Assembly (NCBI RefSeq): GCF_029867415.1
Contig: NC_081183.1
Location: forward strand, 16,674,404 to 16,738,403
Direction: 5' to 3'
Source: Vicia villosa
Taxonomy: Eukaryota; Streptophyta; Magnoliopsida; Fabales; Fabaceae
Length of the DNA stretch: 64,000 bases
Positions 20,400-33,306 of this stretch are shown here, one piece after another. Numbering within the stretch: position 1 is the stretch's first letter; the number at the start of each line of letters is the position of its first letter. Made by a program: the position numbers and the translations under genes. The notes beneath the pieces were generated by a model that was not told the DNA's origin, made no database searches, and saw only the letters and a program-made list of their open reading frames with translations.

Positions 20400-22075
20400 A
20401 ATCATATCCTTTTCAAAAAGGGGATTTATTCAAAGTAGACGTTTAGAGGATTGTATGTCATAATTTGAGAGGCTATAAATGTGATTGATAAAAAGACTTA
20501 TTATGAGAATATGGTTATGAAAATAGATATAAAAAAGAATTTTGATGCTATGGATTGATATTTACTTCAAGAGGTCTTATAGAGCTTTGGATGAAAAAAC
20601 AGGTCTTGTGGATGGATTATACAAATCTTTCACTCTGCATAACTATCTATTATAGTTAATAGAAAAACTATAGGTTATTTCAGGTGCACAAGAGGGGTGA
20701 GGCAGGGAGATTCCATATCTCTTGTGTTATTATGTATAGTAGATAATATGCTTAATATGCCTATTACATCAGGTTTCCATAATAGAAAAATCAAAGCTAT
20801 GAGATTAAATAGGGAGATATTGGTATCATACATGTACTTTATGCAGATGATATCCTTATATTTTTCCAAGGTAACAAGAAATCAAAATTTGCAATATAGG
20901 GAGGTACCAAGATAAATCATTAATAAGACCAAAAGTAAATTCTATGCACGAGTAATGACACACCACATAACAATTATAATTCAAAATTATGTTGGCTATA
21001 ATCATGGCCAAATCCTTTTCTCTTGCCTAGTTTGCCTGTATTCCAAGGTAACCCTAAAGGAATTCTTTTCCGACATATAATAGATATAATTCAAATAAAA
21101 TTGACAAGTTGGAAGGTTCCCTGCCAACTATAATAGGCAAAATTCGACTCATATATGCAATCATACATGGTATGTTGATCTACTATTTTCATCTATACAC
21201 ATGGCCAAAGAAAAAACTACAAATCTTGATAGATGGTTCAAAAACATCATATATAGCGGGAATATCATGACTAGGAGATTTTGTACTGTGGCTTGGCAAA
21301 TAGTTTGTGGACCATGCGAGGAAGGGGGTTTAGGCCTTAGATTGGAAATGCAGCTCAATCAAGCCTTAATCGTACACATAAGTTTGAAAATTCTAGTATC
21401 AAATGAGGACTGGACAGTGATATGCTAAAAAAATATCTTAAAAAGAGTACACCTAGAAAATACCACATAAAGTCATATATTTGGTCGAGCATGCATCTTT
21501 ATTATAACAAAATTAAAACAAATACGCAATGGATAATTGACACAGGTGAGTAAATAGACTATTAAAACGATGATTGGTTAGGACAACCCCTTAGTACAAT
21601 TGTTAATATTCCCTTTTAATAAAGACACAACTTTAACACTAAAGTTGGAGACCTAATAGAAGAGGGTAATTGGTTTTTACCTCATCTCATCACATACATA
21701 TTTCCAACAGTGGCAACAAGAATCTAGAAATTACACATACCAATATTTAATTTAGAATACAAATTAATTTGTACATACTCTACCAATGGTAAATTAACAG
21801 CTAAAAAGACGAATATGTATCTCACTAGAGAAAATAATCTTGTGGCTTTAGCTAAGGACCTTTGGAAACTCTTCCTCCCTCTATCTTCTTCCTTCACCCT
21901 TTAAAGACACATCCATAGAAAAATCTCATGTGACAACACTCTTAAGCATATAGGTTGCATCATAGTATTAATGTATGGACTCTGCAACTCCCAATTTGAG
22001 ACAAGAAATCACATCATCTTTAAGTTCCCGTTACCAATAATACTTTGGAATAAAATTGCCAGGAAGCTAAGGTAA
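20400..22075 (+). pseudogene. Degenerate LINE reverse transcriptase
   Basis: Pieces of L1-type ORF2 appear in order on the plus strand with many stops and shifts. The RT core motif is recognisable in CTRGVRQGDSIS-like sequence near 20690-20720, and a YADD-type segment (LYADDILIF in a shifted frame) near 20845. Further on, WPKKKLQNLDRWFKNIIYSG and EGGLGLRLEMQLNQALI mark the C-terminal third. The end near 22075 still shows an ORF2-like piece. It is old and non-functional. Confidence 0.8.
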
Positions 22076-22079
22076 GGGG

Positions 22080-24213
22080 TAAATGAAATGATACATTTAT
22101 GTTTGTTTTAATGAGTTGTAAAAATGATAATGTTCGATTTCGTATCTCTGGCTAGAGTTTTCTAATTACTTAATCCTTGAGTATTAAGTCAACTGATTAA
22201 ACATGATATTTTGGCAACTTGTATCTAAAATAAATTTTTTGATACAATATCTAATTTTTCGTGTGATTTAATTTATATTGTGATATTTCTAATAATATGT
22301 TATATTTCTGATTTGAATTGATAATGTTATGCCTCTAGAAGTTGTCATGTTTGACGATGTGTATCCAAGTAATTAAATTTCATTTTTGATATCTAATTGT
22401 GTTTTGTATTATGGTGTTGTAAGTGAAATATGTTGATAATGAGTATCTTGAGTTAGACCATGTGATAAGTTTCTTTACAATATTGTGAACATGTGAGTTG
22501 TGTATATTGTGATTATTCAATTTATAAATTATGAATAATCCTAATAAGGAGTACTTATGACGACGATGGAAGGAAAATAAGTGTTATGCTTTATGATTAA
22601 GTGTAAATGTGACACTCCCTATCTCGAACGTGTTTAAAATTATAGTCACATAGAAAATGCAAGAAAGTTTGTTCACTTTAGAAACACTCATGGGTGTAGA
22701 AAACACCATAACATAAACATGTAGAATAATCATAATCAATTGCAGAAACAATCATTAAAATGATAAAGAAAAACCTCAAAGTTTTTTACATTGTATAGAG
22801 CTACAATAAGCCAATTTCCAGTTGAACCATACACCAAATGAATTATTTACAACATAATCAAAAATATTTAACGATATTTAACCATTGTGACGATGACTTG
22901 TCCAGCCCTTCTTCTCTTTGGCTTCAATATTTTGTTCAAGTGTTATCATCTCGTCATCTACCTGGGCAAAGGATTATGAAAGTTGCCACATAGGAACATT
23001 AAAAGAAAATTATCTTTTGCAAATATATAACTATAGTGGAATATAGAAGATTAAATACAAGAGATCATAAACCAATAATATTGTATATAATCAAACAAGT
23101 CACTAAGTAAGCATATATTCATACTCAACACATCATGCAAGAGCATAACTTATGCAGGCTAAACAACATTTATTCTAACTTTGAGTTAGTGGAATCTAAG
23201 GCATTACCTCTTTCCCAATAAACTATAAAGTTTGGTCGAAGGGTATTACAAAAACAATCGAAACACCACATGAATGATCTACCTTTCATGTAAGATCTTA
23301 TCATTGATATCTCCCTAAGACCTTTTCACTGGTCTACAACAAATTCAGCACAAAAATTTTCCTGACGTCACCTTAATGTGACTTGACTTCATTTATAATA
23401 ATTTAACTCGCTAACAAATATCATTCAACCATGCTTAGCCCATATCGTGACTCACAAGTCATATTGGTTTAACTTTATCATCAACAATACATGACCTCGT
23501 GAACATATTATCATTATAAATGGACATATTATCATATAATATCAACAACATAATCAAACATGAACCTCATAATTAAATATTGTTCTTAATTACATAATTA
23601 TTGACCAAGTCCATTCACTGCATCTAATTAAGCCTAGACACATTTATTTATTTATTTATTGTAGTATTGATCACAAAAATTTATTAGATCAAATTGTAGA
23701 GCTAATCATTCAAAATGTAGAGCTATCACATTCAAATTGTAGAACTTTTCATTAAGCAAAAACTATAATTTTAGATCAAAAATTACAATTTTTGTTCATT
23801 TTATTGGTAGAGTTTCTTGTTATTTATGTATGACCAAACTTTATGACTCAAAATTAACTATTGTAGTAAAACTTCAATTTAAGGTAATAGTGAATTATTT
23901 TAATTGGGTTGTGTGTATACTTATGAATGGTGACAAATATGGAATGTCTAATTTCCAATATAGATCGGGGTTTGGCCAATTATTGAATTTTATTTAATAA
24001 ATAAATTGATTAAATGTTATTATGGGTGAACAAAGCTTGAAATATAAAATTAGGAACATTATTAAGATATTGCGAATGTTGTGAGATTTCTAACATGTGA
24101 ATTATGTGAATGATGAGTTGTAAAAATATGCATTAAGCCATATTGTAAAACAATTATTTGTCTAATCCTTAGTCGTTGATGATATTTTACTATAAGAAGT
24201 GAATTAAGCCTAT

Positions 24214-24215
<2 letters not shown>
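22080..24215. other. AT-rich stretch, possible LTR relic, no gene seen
   Basis: No domain or splice structure is apparent. A TGACACTCCCTATCTCGAAC motif at about 22612 resembles chromovirus LTR starts, and the following kilobase has the look of an LTR. I cannot define a matching end or target duplication. The rest is simple AT-rich DNA. Confidence 0.3.

Positions 24216-24217
<2 letters not shown>

Positions 24218-24247
<30 letters not shown>
24218..24247. repeat. (GA)n microsatellite
   Basis: A perfect GA tract of about 14 units lies just before the hAT-type MITE. Confidence 0.95.
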
Positions 24248-24249
<2 letters not shown>

Positions 24250-24283
24250 AGGGATGAAAATTTGGCGTCGTCGACACAGAACT

Positions 24284-24874
24284 ATGGATGACAATTTGGC
24301 CCATACTCTATGGGTAACCGTAAAAAATGTCCTTAACGGGTGGGGTAAAAACCTGCAAAATGGATATGGGTACGGGCACAGGTAATTACCCATTAAAATA
24401 AGCGCGTATGGGTGCGGGTACAGGTACCTTACTACCCAATCCGCCTCATACCCACACTACATATTTATATCATATCATTTATATTATTATATAAAAATAC
24501 ACGCTTATCAATTTTATAAAATATACTACAGTTAAACTATTACACATTTTAATAAAAATGTTTATATCGCTATTAAACTATTATACATTTTAATAAAAGT
24601 GTTTATTAATTTCTTAACTCCACAATAACATCCATAATTTTTTTTAATATTGTTAAAAAAAACTTAAATTATATGATATTTTGAATTTAATTTTACTACA
24701 AACGCGGGTAAACGGATACGGGTATGGGTATTGAGGTGCCCATAAGGTACGAGTACGGGTATGAACATTGGTGCCCACGCAGGGTTGGGCTCGGGTACGA
24801 GGATATTTTCAAACCGAAGGTATGAGGACGAGTACTATAATACCCTGTCCAAACCCTTCCCATTGCCATCCTTA
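24284..24874. mobile_element. hAT-type MITE, copy 1 (uninterrupted)
   Basis: The left end ATGGATGACAATTTGGCCC and the reverse of the right end, TAAGGATGGCAATGGGAAGG, form the inverted ends. The sub-terminal zones are packed with GGGTACGGGT and TACCCATAC motifs in opposite orientations around an AT-rich core. These GGATGGCAA-type ends with GGGTA-rich sub-termini are typical of non-autonomous hAT elements. The copy at 27221-28712 shares the core. Target duplications are no longer readable. Confidence 0.7.
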
Positions 24875-24971
24875 CATAGAAAGTTTCTTACGCACCACCC
24901 TTGTGGCGCCGTTGATTTCTCGATACAAGTAAGCCGATCCCTTTCTCGAAACCAAAGGCTCTGATACGATA

Positions 24972-25180
24972 TGTTGGAGGAGTTTTTCACGGGGGAGCAT
25001 TGATACAAATGTGGGACTTCCTTTTGAGCAACCCTTTGTGGGAGACACACCACTTACTCACGCAAAACCTTAAGGTGATAGGTGAGCGAGTTCTCCCACT
25101 TATAAATGCTCAAGTCACCACATTCCTATCCAATGTGAGACTATTTCCTCGGGACTCACACTTTCTATATATTCTCAACA
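24972..25180 (-). mobile_element. TRIM-like LTR, truncated copy 1
   Basis: The segment starts TGTTGGAGGAGTTTTTCAC and ends ATTCTCAACA. Directly to its left lies TCTGATACGAT, the reverse of a degraded tRNA-iMet primer site, followed by TTTCGAGAAAGGGATCGG in minus orientation. The same LTR and internal sequence form the array at 55212-56165. Only one LTR and part of the internal region remain here. Confidence 0.75.
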
Positions 25181-26677
25181 ATATGAAGGGGGAAATCCTA
25201 AGTGTATCGATAAATAATTTCCTAATATCGTAACTTACCATGCAATCTTTGGTTACTTTAACTAGTCACTTATATAGATTTCAAGTCAAGTGGAACGAGT
25301 TTATAAGGAGTTGCCAGTGTCTGCCTCCCGAGTTAGCGTAATACTATATTTATTGACATTCGTTAAGAGTTAGATGATATCAATAGGAATTGAAGTGTCA
25401 AGTTTTCATGCATATGTCTATTAGAAATGCGTTTTACGTGAATGTTATGTGTCAATGAAAATGTGAAATTCGTTATACGTGAATTGTAATAAATTTTATG
25501 TGACTATAAGCCCTAAATACTTGATACAATATAAATATAAGAAAATTTTAAAATTCAAGATACATTACATTTATAAAACTTGAAAAATTTAAAATGTATA
25601 TAAACATAACTAACAATGGTAATAAAGAAATATTCACATTACTGAAAAGGATCAAAATAAATGATAATTAAATATCTTTTTGCACCAATTAGAATGTAGC
25701 ATAAAGAACACCAATAGTTCTATCCCAAAAAATTAGGCTCCATATAATTCTTTAATACTCATTAATTAAGACTTAACACAAATTGTGTTAGTCTCCATTC
25801 CTTATTTCCTTCATCAAGGAACAACATACCTTTCAACAAAAGTTATGTGGGGACGCAAACAATATTTTGGGTGGAAAACCCTAACTCATGATTATTTTAT
25901 TTTATTTTTTTATTAACAAAGATAAAATTTAATTGCTTCATACTTCCCTGATACATATCGGGTCGGACTAAACATATATCAATGTCAAATACAGGTCAAA
26001 AATTTACATTTTAGCAATTTTGGATTATCAAAGCTTCATGGTTAAATTCCTATATAATTTCATGAACGTATCCATGTTATTTAATTAGTATACATTGAAT
26101 AACTCAATCAGTCACCTCTTTTGTTTACTTGTGTTTGCGCCTTTGCGATGATACAAATACTCCATAGGCAACACATGAAATCAAAATGCATATTCACTTC
26201 TATTTTGTACTTTTGAATAATACTTTTCCTGGTACTACTTAATTAATATTTATTTATTTATGAATTTGTATACTTTTTTCTAATAGTTACACTATGGTCA
26301 ACCAAATACGAGTTAATCAATTCTTTTTCAAGTTTAAAGGGTCTTACAAAAGTTATGAGAGTCTTGTAATACACATGCTCCAGGTTTTATATCCATGAAT
26401 TTAAAATAATTATTATTTCGAAGCATGTTCAAAAGTGGTAATGCGTACACAAATAAAGGAGACAATAATGTTGCATGATAGAGGGAAGCTAAGCTAAACG
26501 CGGGTACCATGTATCCCTAATAACGAGAAAAAACACACCATTAGCAAGAATTGCTGAATTAGGCAAGTCATAACTAGATTTTAAAAGACCATAATGTTTG
26601 GAATAGTAGGATTAACTTTGTCTACAAACACGTATTAAATATTTTCATATGACTCACACTTAATCAAACTTATAATC
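25181..26677. repeat. CID-upstream duplication, unit copy 1
   Basis: This AT-rich segment matches 28994-30267 plus 37619-37838 closely, and 38205-39270 more distantly. Landmarks are GTTAGCGTAATACTATATT, TATGTGGGGACGCAAACAA, CATATCGGGTCGGACTAA and TTGTGTTTGCGCCTTTGCGA. The third copy lies directly upstream of the CID gene, so this looks like duplicated gene-flanking DNA. No gene lies inside. Confidence 0.85.
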
Positions 26678-27220
26678 AAACTGTTATCCTTCTTGTGAAT
26701 CCTACATTCCTCCCTAGGGTATGAATACTTTTCGATCCTTTCTGTACTTAGCCGTATTTCGATGGAAAATAGTTTAACCTTTTGGCATATTGATTATCTT
26801 AATCTATTGCGTATTTACCATTTATTTATAATACGCAGTCGGATGATGAACGGGAAATGTGTACCAGGACTGTCTATTGTACAAATATCGACAAAAGGTA
26901 TAACATTATTCATTTTGTTTTGGAAAATGACTGTAATAGATATTTTTCGATAAAATTTTTAGGAATAGTAGTCGACTGTTTGAATGGTTAAAAAGGTTCA
27001 ATGAGTGGTTACTAATTGGCGCTTAACGGATCAGTTAGCCGTTTTAATGTGTTTGCCAAGATAATATAGTGCATGTATGAATTATCAGAGTCGAAACTCT
27101 TGATGAATTGTTAAATTTCTATCGATTATTTGACTGCAGATTTCTCAATCTGAAGCGAAGAATTTTTTTGAGTCATCCTGCGGTGAGGTCAGACCATTAT
27201 AATCATTTCATGCTATTCGC
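26678..27220 (+). pseudogene. CID gene fragment (exons 5-7 with introns)
   Basis: The segment is collinear with 42505-42980 of the intact gene. It has the end of exon 5 (to 26718), exon 6 (26839-26897) and exon 7 (27140-27187) with the intervening introns, so it is a DNA-level copy and not a retrocopy. Exon 6 has lost one A near its end (59 bp instead of 60), which shifts the frame. Exon 7 is open with one substitution (GTG to GCG, Val to Ala). Exons 1-4 and 8-10 are missing. It is fused on the left to CID-upstream DNA and on the right to a MITE. Confidence 0.93.
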
Positions 27221-28712
27221 ATTAAAATGGATACGGGTACGGGCACGAGTAATTACCCATTAAAATAGGCGGGTATGGATGCGGATACGAGTACCTTACT
27301 ACCCAACCCGCCTCATACCCGCACTCATAGACGGATCCAGACATTACATATTGGTGTGGCTAAACATTAATCTTTTAAATCAACTATAAACTCGGTCCGA
27401 AGTAACAGAACAACTAGACAAAAAATCTTAACCAAAAGATGTAATAAAATAATAGTTAGAAGTAATAAGAAAAAGAAAAAAAATGAGAATTTTTAGTTAT
27501 ATTATTTTGATCTTCTCTCTTGTAAAAAAAGGGGTTGATCTCCAATGTTAACACTCAACATTCAAGTCCGTATAAAAAAGAGAAGGGTTATTGAAATAGA
27601 TATTCAAATTTGAATTTGTGTATCTAAAATTGGCATGCACTAACTGTATATAACGAAGGTGTTATAACAATTTTCTATTTGCTAGATGTGTGATTCTTGA
27701 GTTTGGATTGTATGTATTCTTTCATAGAATAGTTCTTATGTACCGACAGTACCGTAAATATTCTAGACGAATTGTAACTTCTTCTAAATAATCGGCCGAT
27801 GACCATTATGATCGGCATGTATATATATATAACACTACCACTATAATAATATACTATTATTATAAATAATAAAATTAATAAAGTAAAACTAGGAAACAGT
27901 GGCATCATTGTCGTAAAAAAGAACATAATGGCAACCAAAGTAATAATATTATGTACTTGACGATGGCTAATCAATAGGAATTGTAACAGTAATTTGTATT
28001 TACGAAGAAACGTGACAAGTCTTGATGACTCCCCTCATTTTATTATTATAATTTTATTATTATAATTGTTAGTTGTTACAAGTTGTATGGTAACAAAAGA
28101 CTTCTAATTGGCAACACACTTTTTCATAAGTCTCATGCATCCTAAAAACAAATTCTACTCAAGTGTAGTATTATAATATAAAAAATATATAAATTTTGGT
28201 GTGGCTAAAGCCACACTGTGCCTCAATGTGCATCCGCCTATGCCCGCACTACATATTTATATCATATCATTTATATTATTATATAAAAATGCACGTTTAG
28301 CAATTTTATAAAATATATCACAATTAAACTATTACACATTTTATTAAAAATGTTTATATCGTTATTAAACTATTACACATTTTATTAAAAATTTCTATAT
28401 CGTTATTAAACTATTATACATTTTTATAAAAGTGTTTATTAGTTTCTTAACTCAACAATAACGTCCATAATTTTTTTAATATTGTTAAAAAACTTAAATT
28501 ATATGATATTCAGAATTTAATTAATTTAATTTTACTACAAACGCGGATAAACGGACACGGGTATGGGTATTGAGGTACCCATAAGGTACGGGTACGAGTA
28601 TGAACATTAGTGCCCACGCGGGTTTGGGCTCGGGTACAAGGATTTTTTCAAGCCGTAGGTTTGGGGACGAGTACTATAAGTACCCTGTCTAAACCCTGCC
28701 CATTGTCATCCC
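27221..28712. mobile_element. hAT-type MITE, copy 2, left end missing and interrupted
   Basis: The copy begins inside the element (matching 24354 onward) at the junction with the CID fragment, and ends CCATTGTCATCCCTG. It is split at 27326 by another element with a perfect 8-bp duplication. Copy 1 shows the unoccupied site (CCCACACTACATATT). Confidence 0.8.
27326..28242. mobile_element. hAT-type non-autonomous element with 8-bp target duplication
   Basis: The ends are CATAGACGGATCCA and, reversed, CATAGGCGGATGCA. Sub-terminal GGTGTGGCTAA is mirrored by the right end's GTGTGGCTAAAGCC. CCCGCACT occurs immediately before (27318-27325) and after (28243-28250), the 8-bp size expected for hAT. The 917-bp AT-rich interior has no transposase; a 99-codon minus frame inside shows no domain. 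Confidence 0.93.
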
Positions 28713-28798
28713 TGCATGGAACGTTTCTTACTCACCACCCTTGTGGCACCGTTGATTTTTCGATACATGTAAGCCGATCCCTTTCTCGAAACCAAAGG

Positions 28799-28993
28799 CT
28801 CTGATACCATATGTTGTGGGAGTTTTTCACTAGGGAGCATTGATACAAATGTGGGAGACACACCACTTACTCACCCAAAACCTTAAGGTGATAAGTGAGT
28901 GTGTTCTCCCACTTATAAATACTCAAGTCACCACATTCCTATCCAAAGTGAGACTATTTCCCTACAAATCACACTTGCTATATATTCTCAACA
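28799..28993 (-). mobile_element. TRIM-like LTR with intact primer site, truncated copy 2
   Basis: The LTR spans 28812-28993. On the minus strand it is followed by ATATGGTATCAGAGCCTTTG, which contains the classic initiator-Met primer site TGGTATCAGAGC. This copy preserves the site better than the one at 24972. The opposite LTR is absent. Confidence 0.8.
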
Positions 28994-31900
28994 ATATGAA
29001 GGGGGCACTCCTAAGTGGATCATTGGATAATTTCCTAATATCGTAACTTACCATGCAATCTTTGGTTACTTTAACTTCTAACTTATATAGATTTCAAGTC
29101 AAGTGGAATGGGTTTATAAGAAGTTGCCTATGTCTGCCTCCTGAGTTAGCGTAATACTATATTTATTGACATTTGTTCGGAGTTAGATGATATAAAGAGG
29201 AATTGAACTGTCAAATTTTCATGCATATGTCTATTATAAATGTGCATTACGTGAATGTTATGTTTCAATGAAAATGTGAAATTCGTTATATGTGAATTGT
29301 AATAAATTTTATGTGACTATGAGCCTTAAATACTTGATACAATATAAATATAAGAAAATTTTAAAATTCAAGATAGAGTACAATTATAAAACTTGAAAAA
29401 TTTTAAATGTATATAAACATAACTAACAATGGTAATAAAAAAATGTTCACATTACTGAAAAGGATCAAAATAAATGATAATTAAATATCTTTTCGCACCA
29501 ATTAGAATATAGCATAAAGAACACCAATAGTTCTATCCCAAAAAATTAGGCTACTTATAATTCTTTAATACACATTAATTAAGAGTTAACACTAATTGTG
29601 TTAGTCTCCTTTCCCTATTCCCTTCGTCAAGGAACAACATATCTTTCAACAAAAGTTATGTGGGGACGCAAACAATATTTTTGGTGGAAAATCCTAACTC
29701 ATGATTATTTTATTTTATTTTTTTTCATTTACAAAGATAAAATTTAATTGCTTGATACTTTCCTAATACATATCGGGTCGGACTAATTAACATGTATCAA
29801 TGTCAAATACAAGTCAGAAATTTACATTTTAGCAATTTTGGATTATCAATGCTTTATGGTTAAATTCCTATATGATTACATGAACGTATCCATGTTATTT
29901 AATTCGTATACATTGAATAACTCAATCACTCACCTCTTTTGTTTACTTGTGTTTGCGCCTTTGCGATGATGCAAATACTCCATAGGGAACACATGAAATC
30001 AAAATTCATATTCACTTCTATTTGCACTTTTGAATAATACTTTTCCCGGTACTATTTAATTAATATTTATTTAGTTATGAATTTGTATACTTTTCTCTAA
30101 TAGTTACACTATGGTCAACCAAATACGAGTTAATCAATTCTTTTTCAAGTTTAAAGGGTCTTACGAAAGTTATGAGAGTCTCATAATACACATGCTCCAT
30201 GTTTTATACCCATGAATATAAAACAATTATTATTCCGGAGCCTGTTCAAAAGTGGTAATACGTACACTGTAACAACCCGATTTTATTTCTCGTATTTAAT
30301 TATTAGATGTTTTATTTATTTAATTATTATTTATGTGATAATTAATTAGTTGATGTGTTTTGTGATTATTTGAATATGTGTGATATTTGAATAAGTGAAT
30401 AGATGTGTTAAGACTAGTAATTAGTTAATGTACCTAATTAATTGGAATGAGGAATTGGGTGGGTTAAGCCCAAATGACAAACTATAGATAGTAAAGGTTA
30501 TATGAGAAACCTAGAATTAGAGAGATAGAAAGAAAATAGGCTAGAGGGAAAGAAAAGAGACGAGAAAGAAGAGAAGAGAAAAAGAATAGGGGAGTAGATT
30601 CTTGAAGAGGAAAGACTAGAGATTCAAGGTAAGAGTGTGAATCCAAGTCATTATAGGTTTATATAATCGGGTAATGTTGTGTGTATGCTTTGTGTATAAT
30701 CTCTATTCTTTCAATTTCATGGATTTGAAAATGTTAGGGTTTATGTTGAAATCATGAGATTTGTGCTATTAATCATGTTTTTAGTATAGATTGTTGGTAA
30801 TATATGCTAAATACTGGTTGTATGTGATATTTCTAGTAGTATGAAGATGGTTTAGAGTGGTAGAGACCCTCATTTGCGAAACTGGTTTTTCTGCATAATC
30901 GCGTGTCCGCTAAGCGAGCCCAGGGCGCTAAGCGAAGTCTGGGAGCAAATTTGAAAAATCTCGAGTCCGCTAAGCGAGTTTGGTCCGCTAAGCAAAATTG
31001 CAAAAGTGGAACATTTATGTTTTACGTTTGGGGAAGCGCGCTGGGAGGCCGCTAAGCAAACATTGCTGTGTAAAATTTTATGAAACTTCTAAATGTCATA
31101 ACTTTTGATCCGTAACTTCTTTTTATGCGCCGTTCAAAGTGTTAGCAAGCCAATGTAATTATCTATATGATATGATAGGATTGGTTAGCACTTGATGATT
31201 TAATTATGATGTTAATATGTGGATAACATGTAATTATGTATATGTGTGTTATGGATGAATGGATTGTGGCTAAAATTAATTGATGTGTTATGTGATGTGA
31301 TATCCATGATATGTGTGAGTAAATATATACTATTTGAATGTGTTTTGTTGGGAATAATTATTTGAAATATGTATGTATTGAAATGTGAGTTGATGAATAA
31401 TGATGCAATACATGTTATGAAATGCTTGAATACATGTGAATGAATTGCTATGTGCTAATTGATGCTTGGATGATTGGTTTGAAGTCATGTTGTGTAATAT
31501 GGTGCAATGTTGGGAAAGATGTGATTATGTAGTCTAAGAGGTTGAGAATCATCTTATTTGCATAAATCTTGTTTGTTACACACTTACACTAGCATGAGTC
31601 TTTGAAAGAGGTAATGTCGAGTAATCTCGTGGAGATTATTTGCTTGTCCCAAATCTAACGAGTATGGGTTTTGAAAGTTGAACCAGTATGGGGCTTTGAG
31701 GTGGTTATCTAGTCTAAGAGATGGACAGTCGGCTTGCCGGAAATGATAACGGAGGGATCCACATGCATATCGCATTGAGTCACACTTGAGTTGCACGTGT
31801 TAGTGTGAAATATGTTGTTGCTGTGATTAATGTATGAATTGTGTGGAATAATTTTGGTGGATATGCATATATGTGGATTTGGTGAATCATTTGATATGAA

Positions 31901-32638
31901 TGGTTGATGTGTTATGGATGTTGTCGTGGGAAAATCGGGATGAGACACCAGATGCCTTCTTTGGGCTCGGGCTCAAAAGATGATTTTTTTTGTTTTTGGG
32001 TCACGACCAAACTTTTTATTGTTTCCAAAGCAGGAAAAGGAAAAAATTTGCACAAACCTTAAAAGATATGCAATGCAAATAATACAAAATTAAAAGCAAT
32101 GCAAAAAAGGGGGAGAGATTCCGGGTAAGGGTGGTTATACGAAGGGAAGGTATTAGCACCATACGTATCTATAGTACTCTATAGGTTTCTTTGTTATATT
32201 TGTCTGTTTATTTCTTTCTATGCTATTGGGGAGGTTTTCTGTTGTGAGATAGGTGGGACCTAAGGTGTTTGTTTGATTATTCTCGCAAAGATCATCGCAA
32301 TCTTCTGCATACATATCCCTTAGAGGGAATCAGAGCAACTGTAGCTCGAGGTCTACGGGGTGCTAAGGTTTGAGTGGTTTGAGGGAGATAGAAGTTTGCT
32401 CGCCAAGGATAAGACTTTGTGCCTACGTATTCTCAAAAGGAGGTTGAGAAAGTCAGAGTAATCGTAGTTCCCACTTATGCTAGTGGAAGCAAAGGATAAG
32501 AGACAAATGTCATCTCAATGATCGATGTATCTAATCTATTTCATCACATACATCTGTTGATTTTGTTTGAATCTTTTCATTATAAGACCCGGGCTGTGCC
32601 ACTTATGGTTCTTAGAATGATAAAGATGTTTTATTTAT

Positions 32639-33035
32639 CCAGCCTTGTGGCAAAAAAGTATGATAAGCCAGCCTTGTGGCAAAACTTTGATTAGCCAGCC
32701 TTGTGGCAAAAAAGTTTGATTAGCCAGCTTTGTGGCAAAAAGTTTGATGAGCCAGCCTTGTGGCAAAAAGTAGTTTGATTGTGATGATATAGAAGAGATA
32801 CTCCTACCATAGAGATGATAAATGTCTAATCTCCTAGGGTATTTTATTGTGATATGGGGATGCTTTTAAGAAGCCCGTGGGTCCTTGTACGAAGCCCAAG
32901 AGGAGGCTATTCGAGGGTCCTTGCATTGTAAGCCCAAGAGGAGGCTATGGGAGGGACAATCGAGGGTCCTTGTATTGTAAGCCCAAGAGGAGGCTATGGG
33001 AGGCATAGTCGTTTGTATGAAGCCCAAGAGGAGGC
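32639..33035. repeat. Two minisatellites inside the Ogre-like LTR
   Basis: At 32639-32773 a ~30-bp unit GCCAGCCTTGTGGCAAAAAA plus TTTGATTA is repeated five times with small changes. At 32880-33035 a ~50-60-bp unit with AAGCCCAAGAGGAGGCTATG and GAGGGTCCTTG is repeated about four times. Confidence 0.85.
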
Positions 33036-33172
33036 ATGGTATAGTTGGTTTGAGCTCTTAGAGCGATTTCACCGGGAAACCATACTCTATGTCCTAACCT
33101 AGCTAAGGGAGATTCTTTGCACGAAGCCCAATAAGAGGCTATGGGGAACCTAGTGTTGTACCAAGTTGAACA

Positions 33173-33248
33173 AGCATATAACATGAACAAGTATATGAAC
33201 AAGTATGAACAAGTATATGAACAAGTATATGAACAAGTATACATGACA

Positions 33249-33303
<55 letters not shown>
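33173..33303. repeat. GAACAAGTATAT repeats and (GT)n microsatellite
   Basis: Five or more GAACAAGTATAT-type 12-mers are followed at 33250-33302 by an uninterrupted GT tract of about 26 units. The tract creates false reading frames on both strands. Confidence 0.95.

Positions 33304-33306
<3 letters not shown>

Noticed and set aside
26762..26953. 63-codon frame in the CID fragment
   Set aside because: It crosses intron sequence of the duplicated exons 5-7 in the wrong phase.
27675..27974. 99-codon membrane-like minus frame in the hAT insert
   Set aside because: AT-rich sequence gives Phe/Ile/Leu runs. There is no domain, and the element is non-autonomous.
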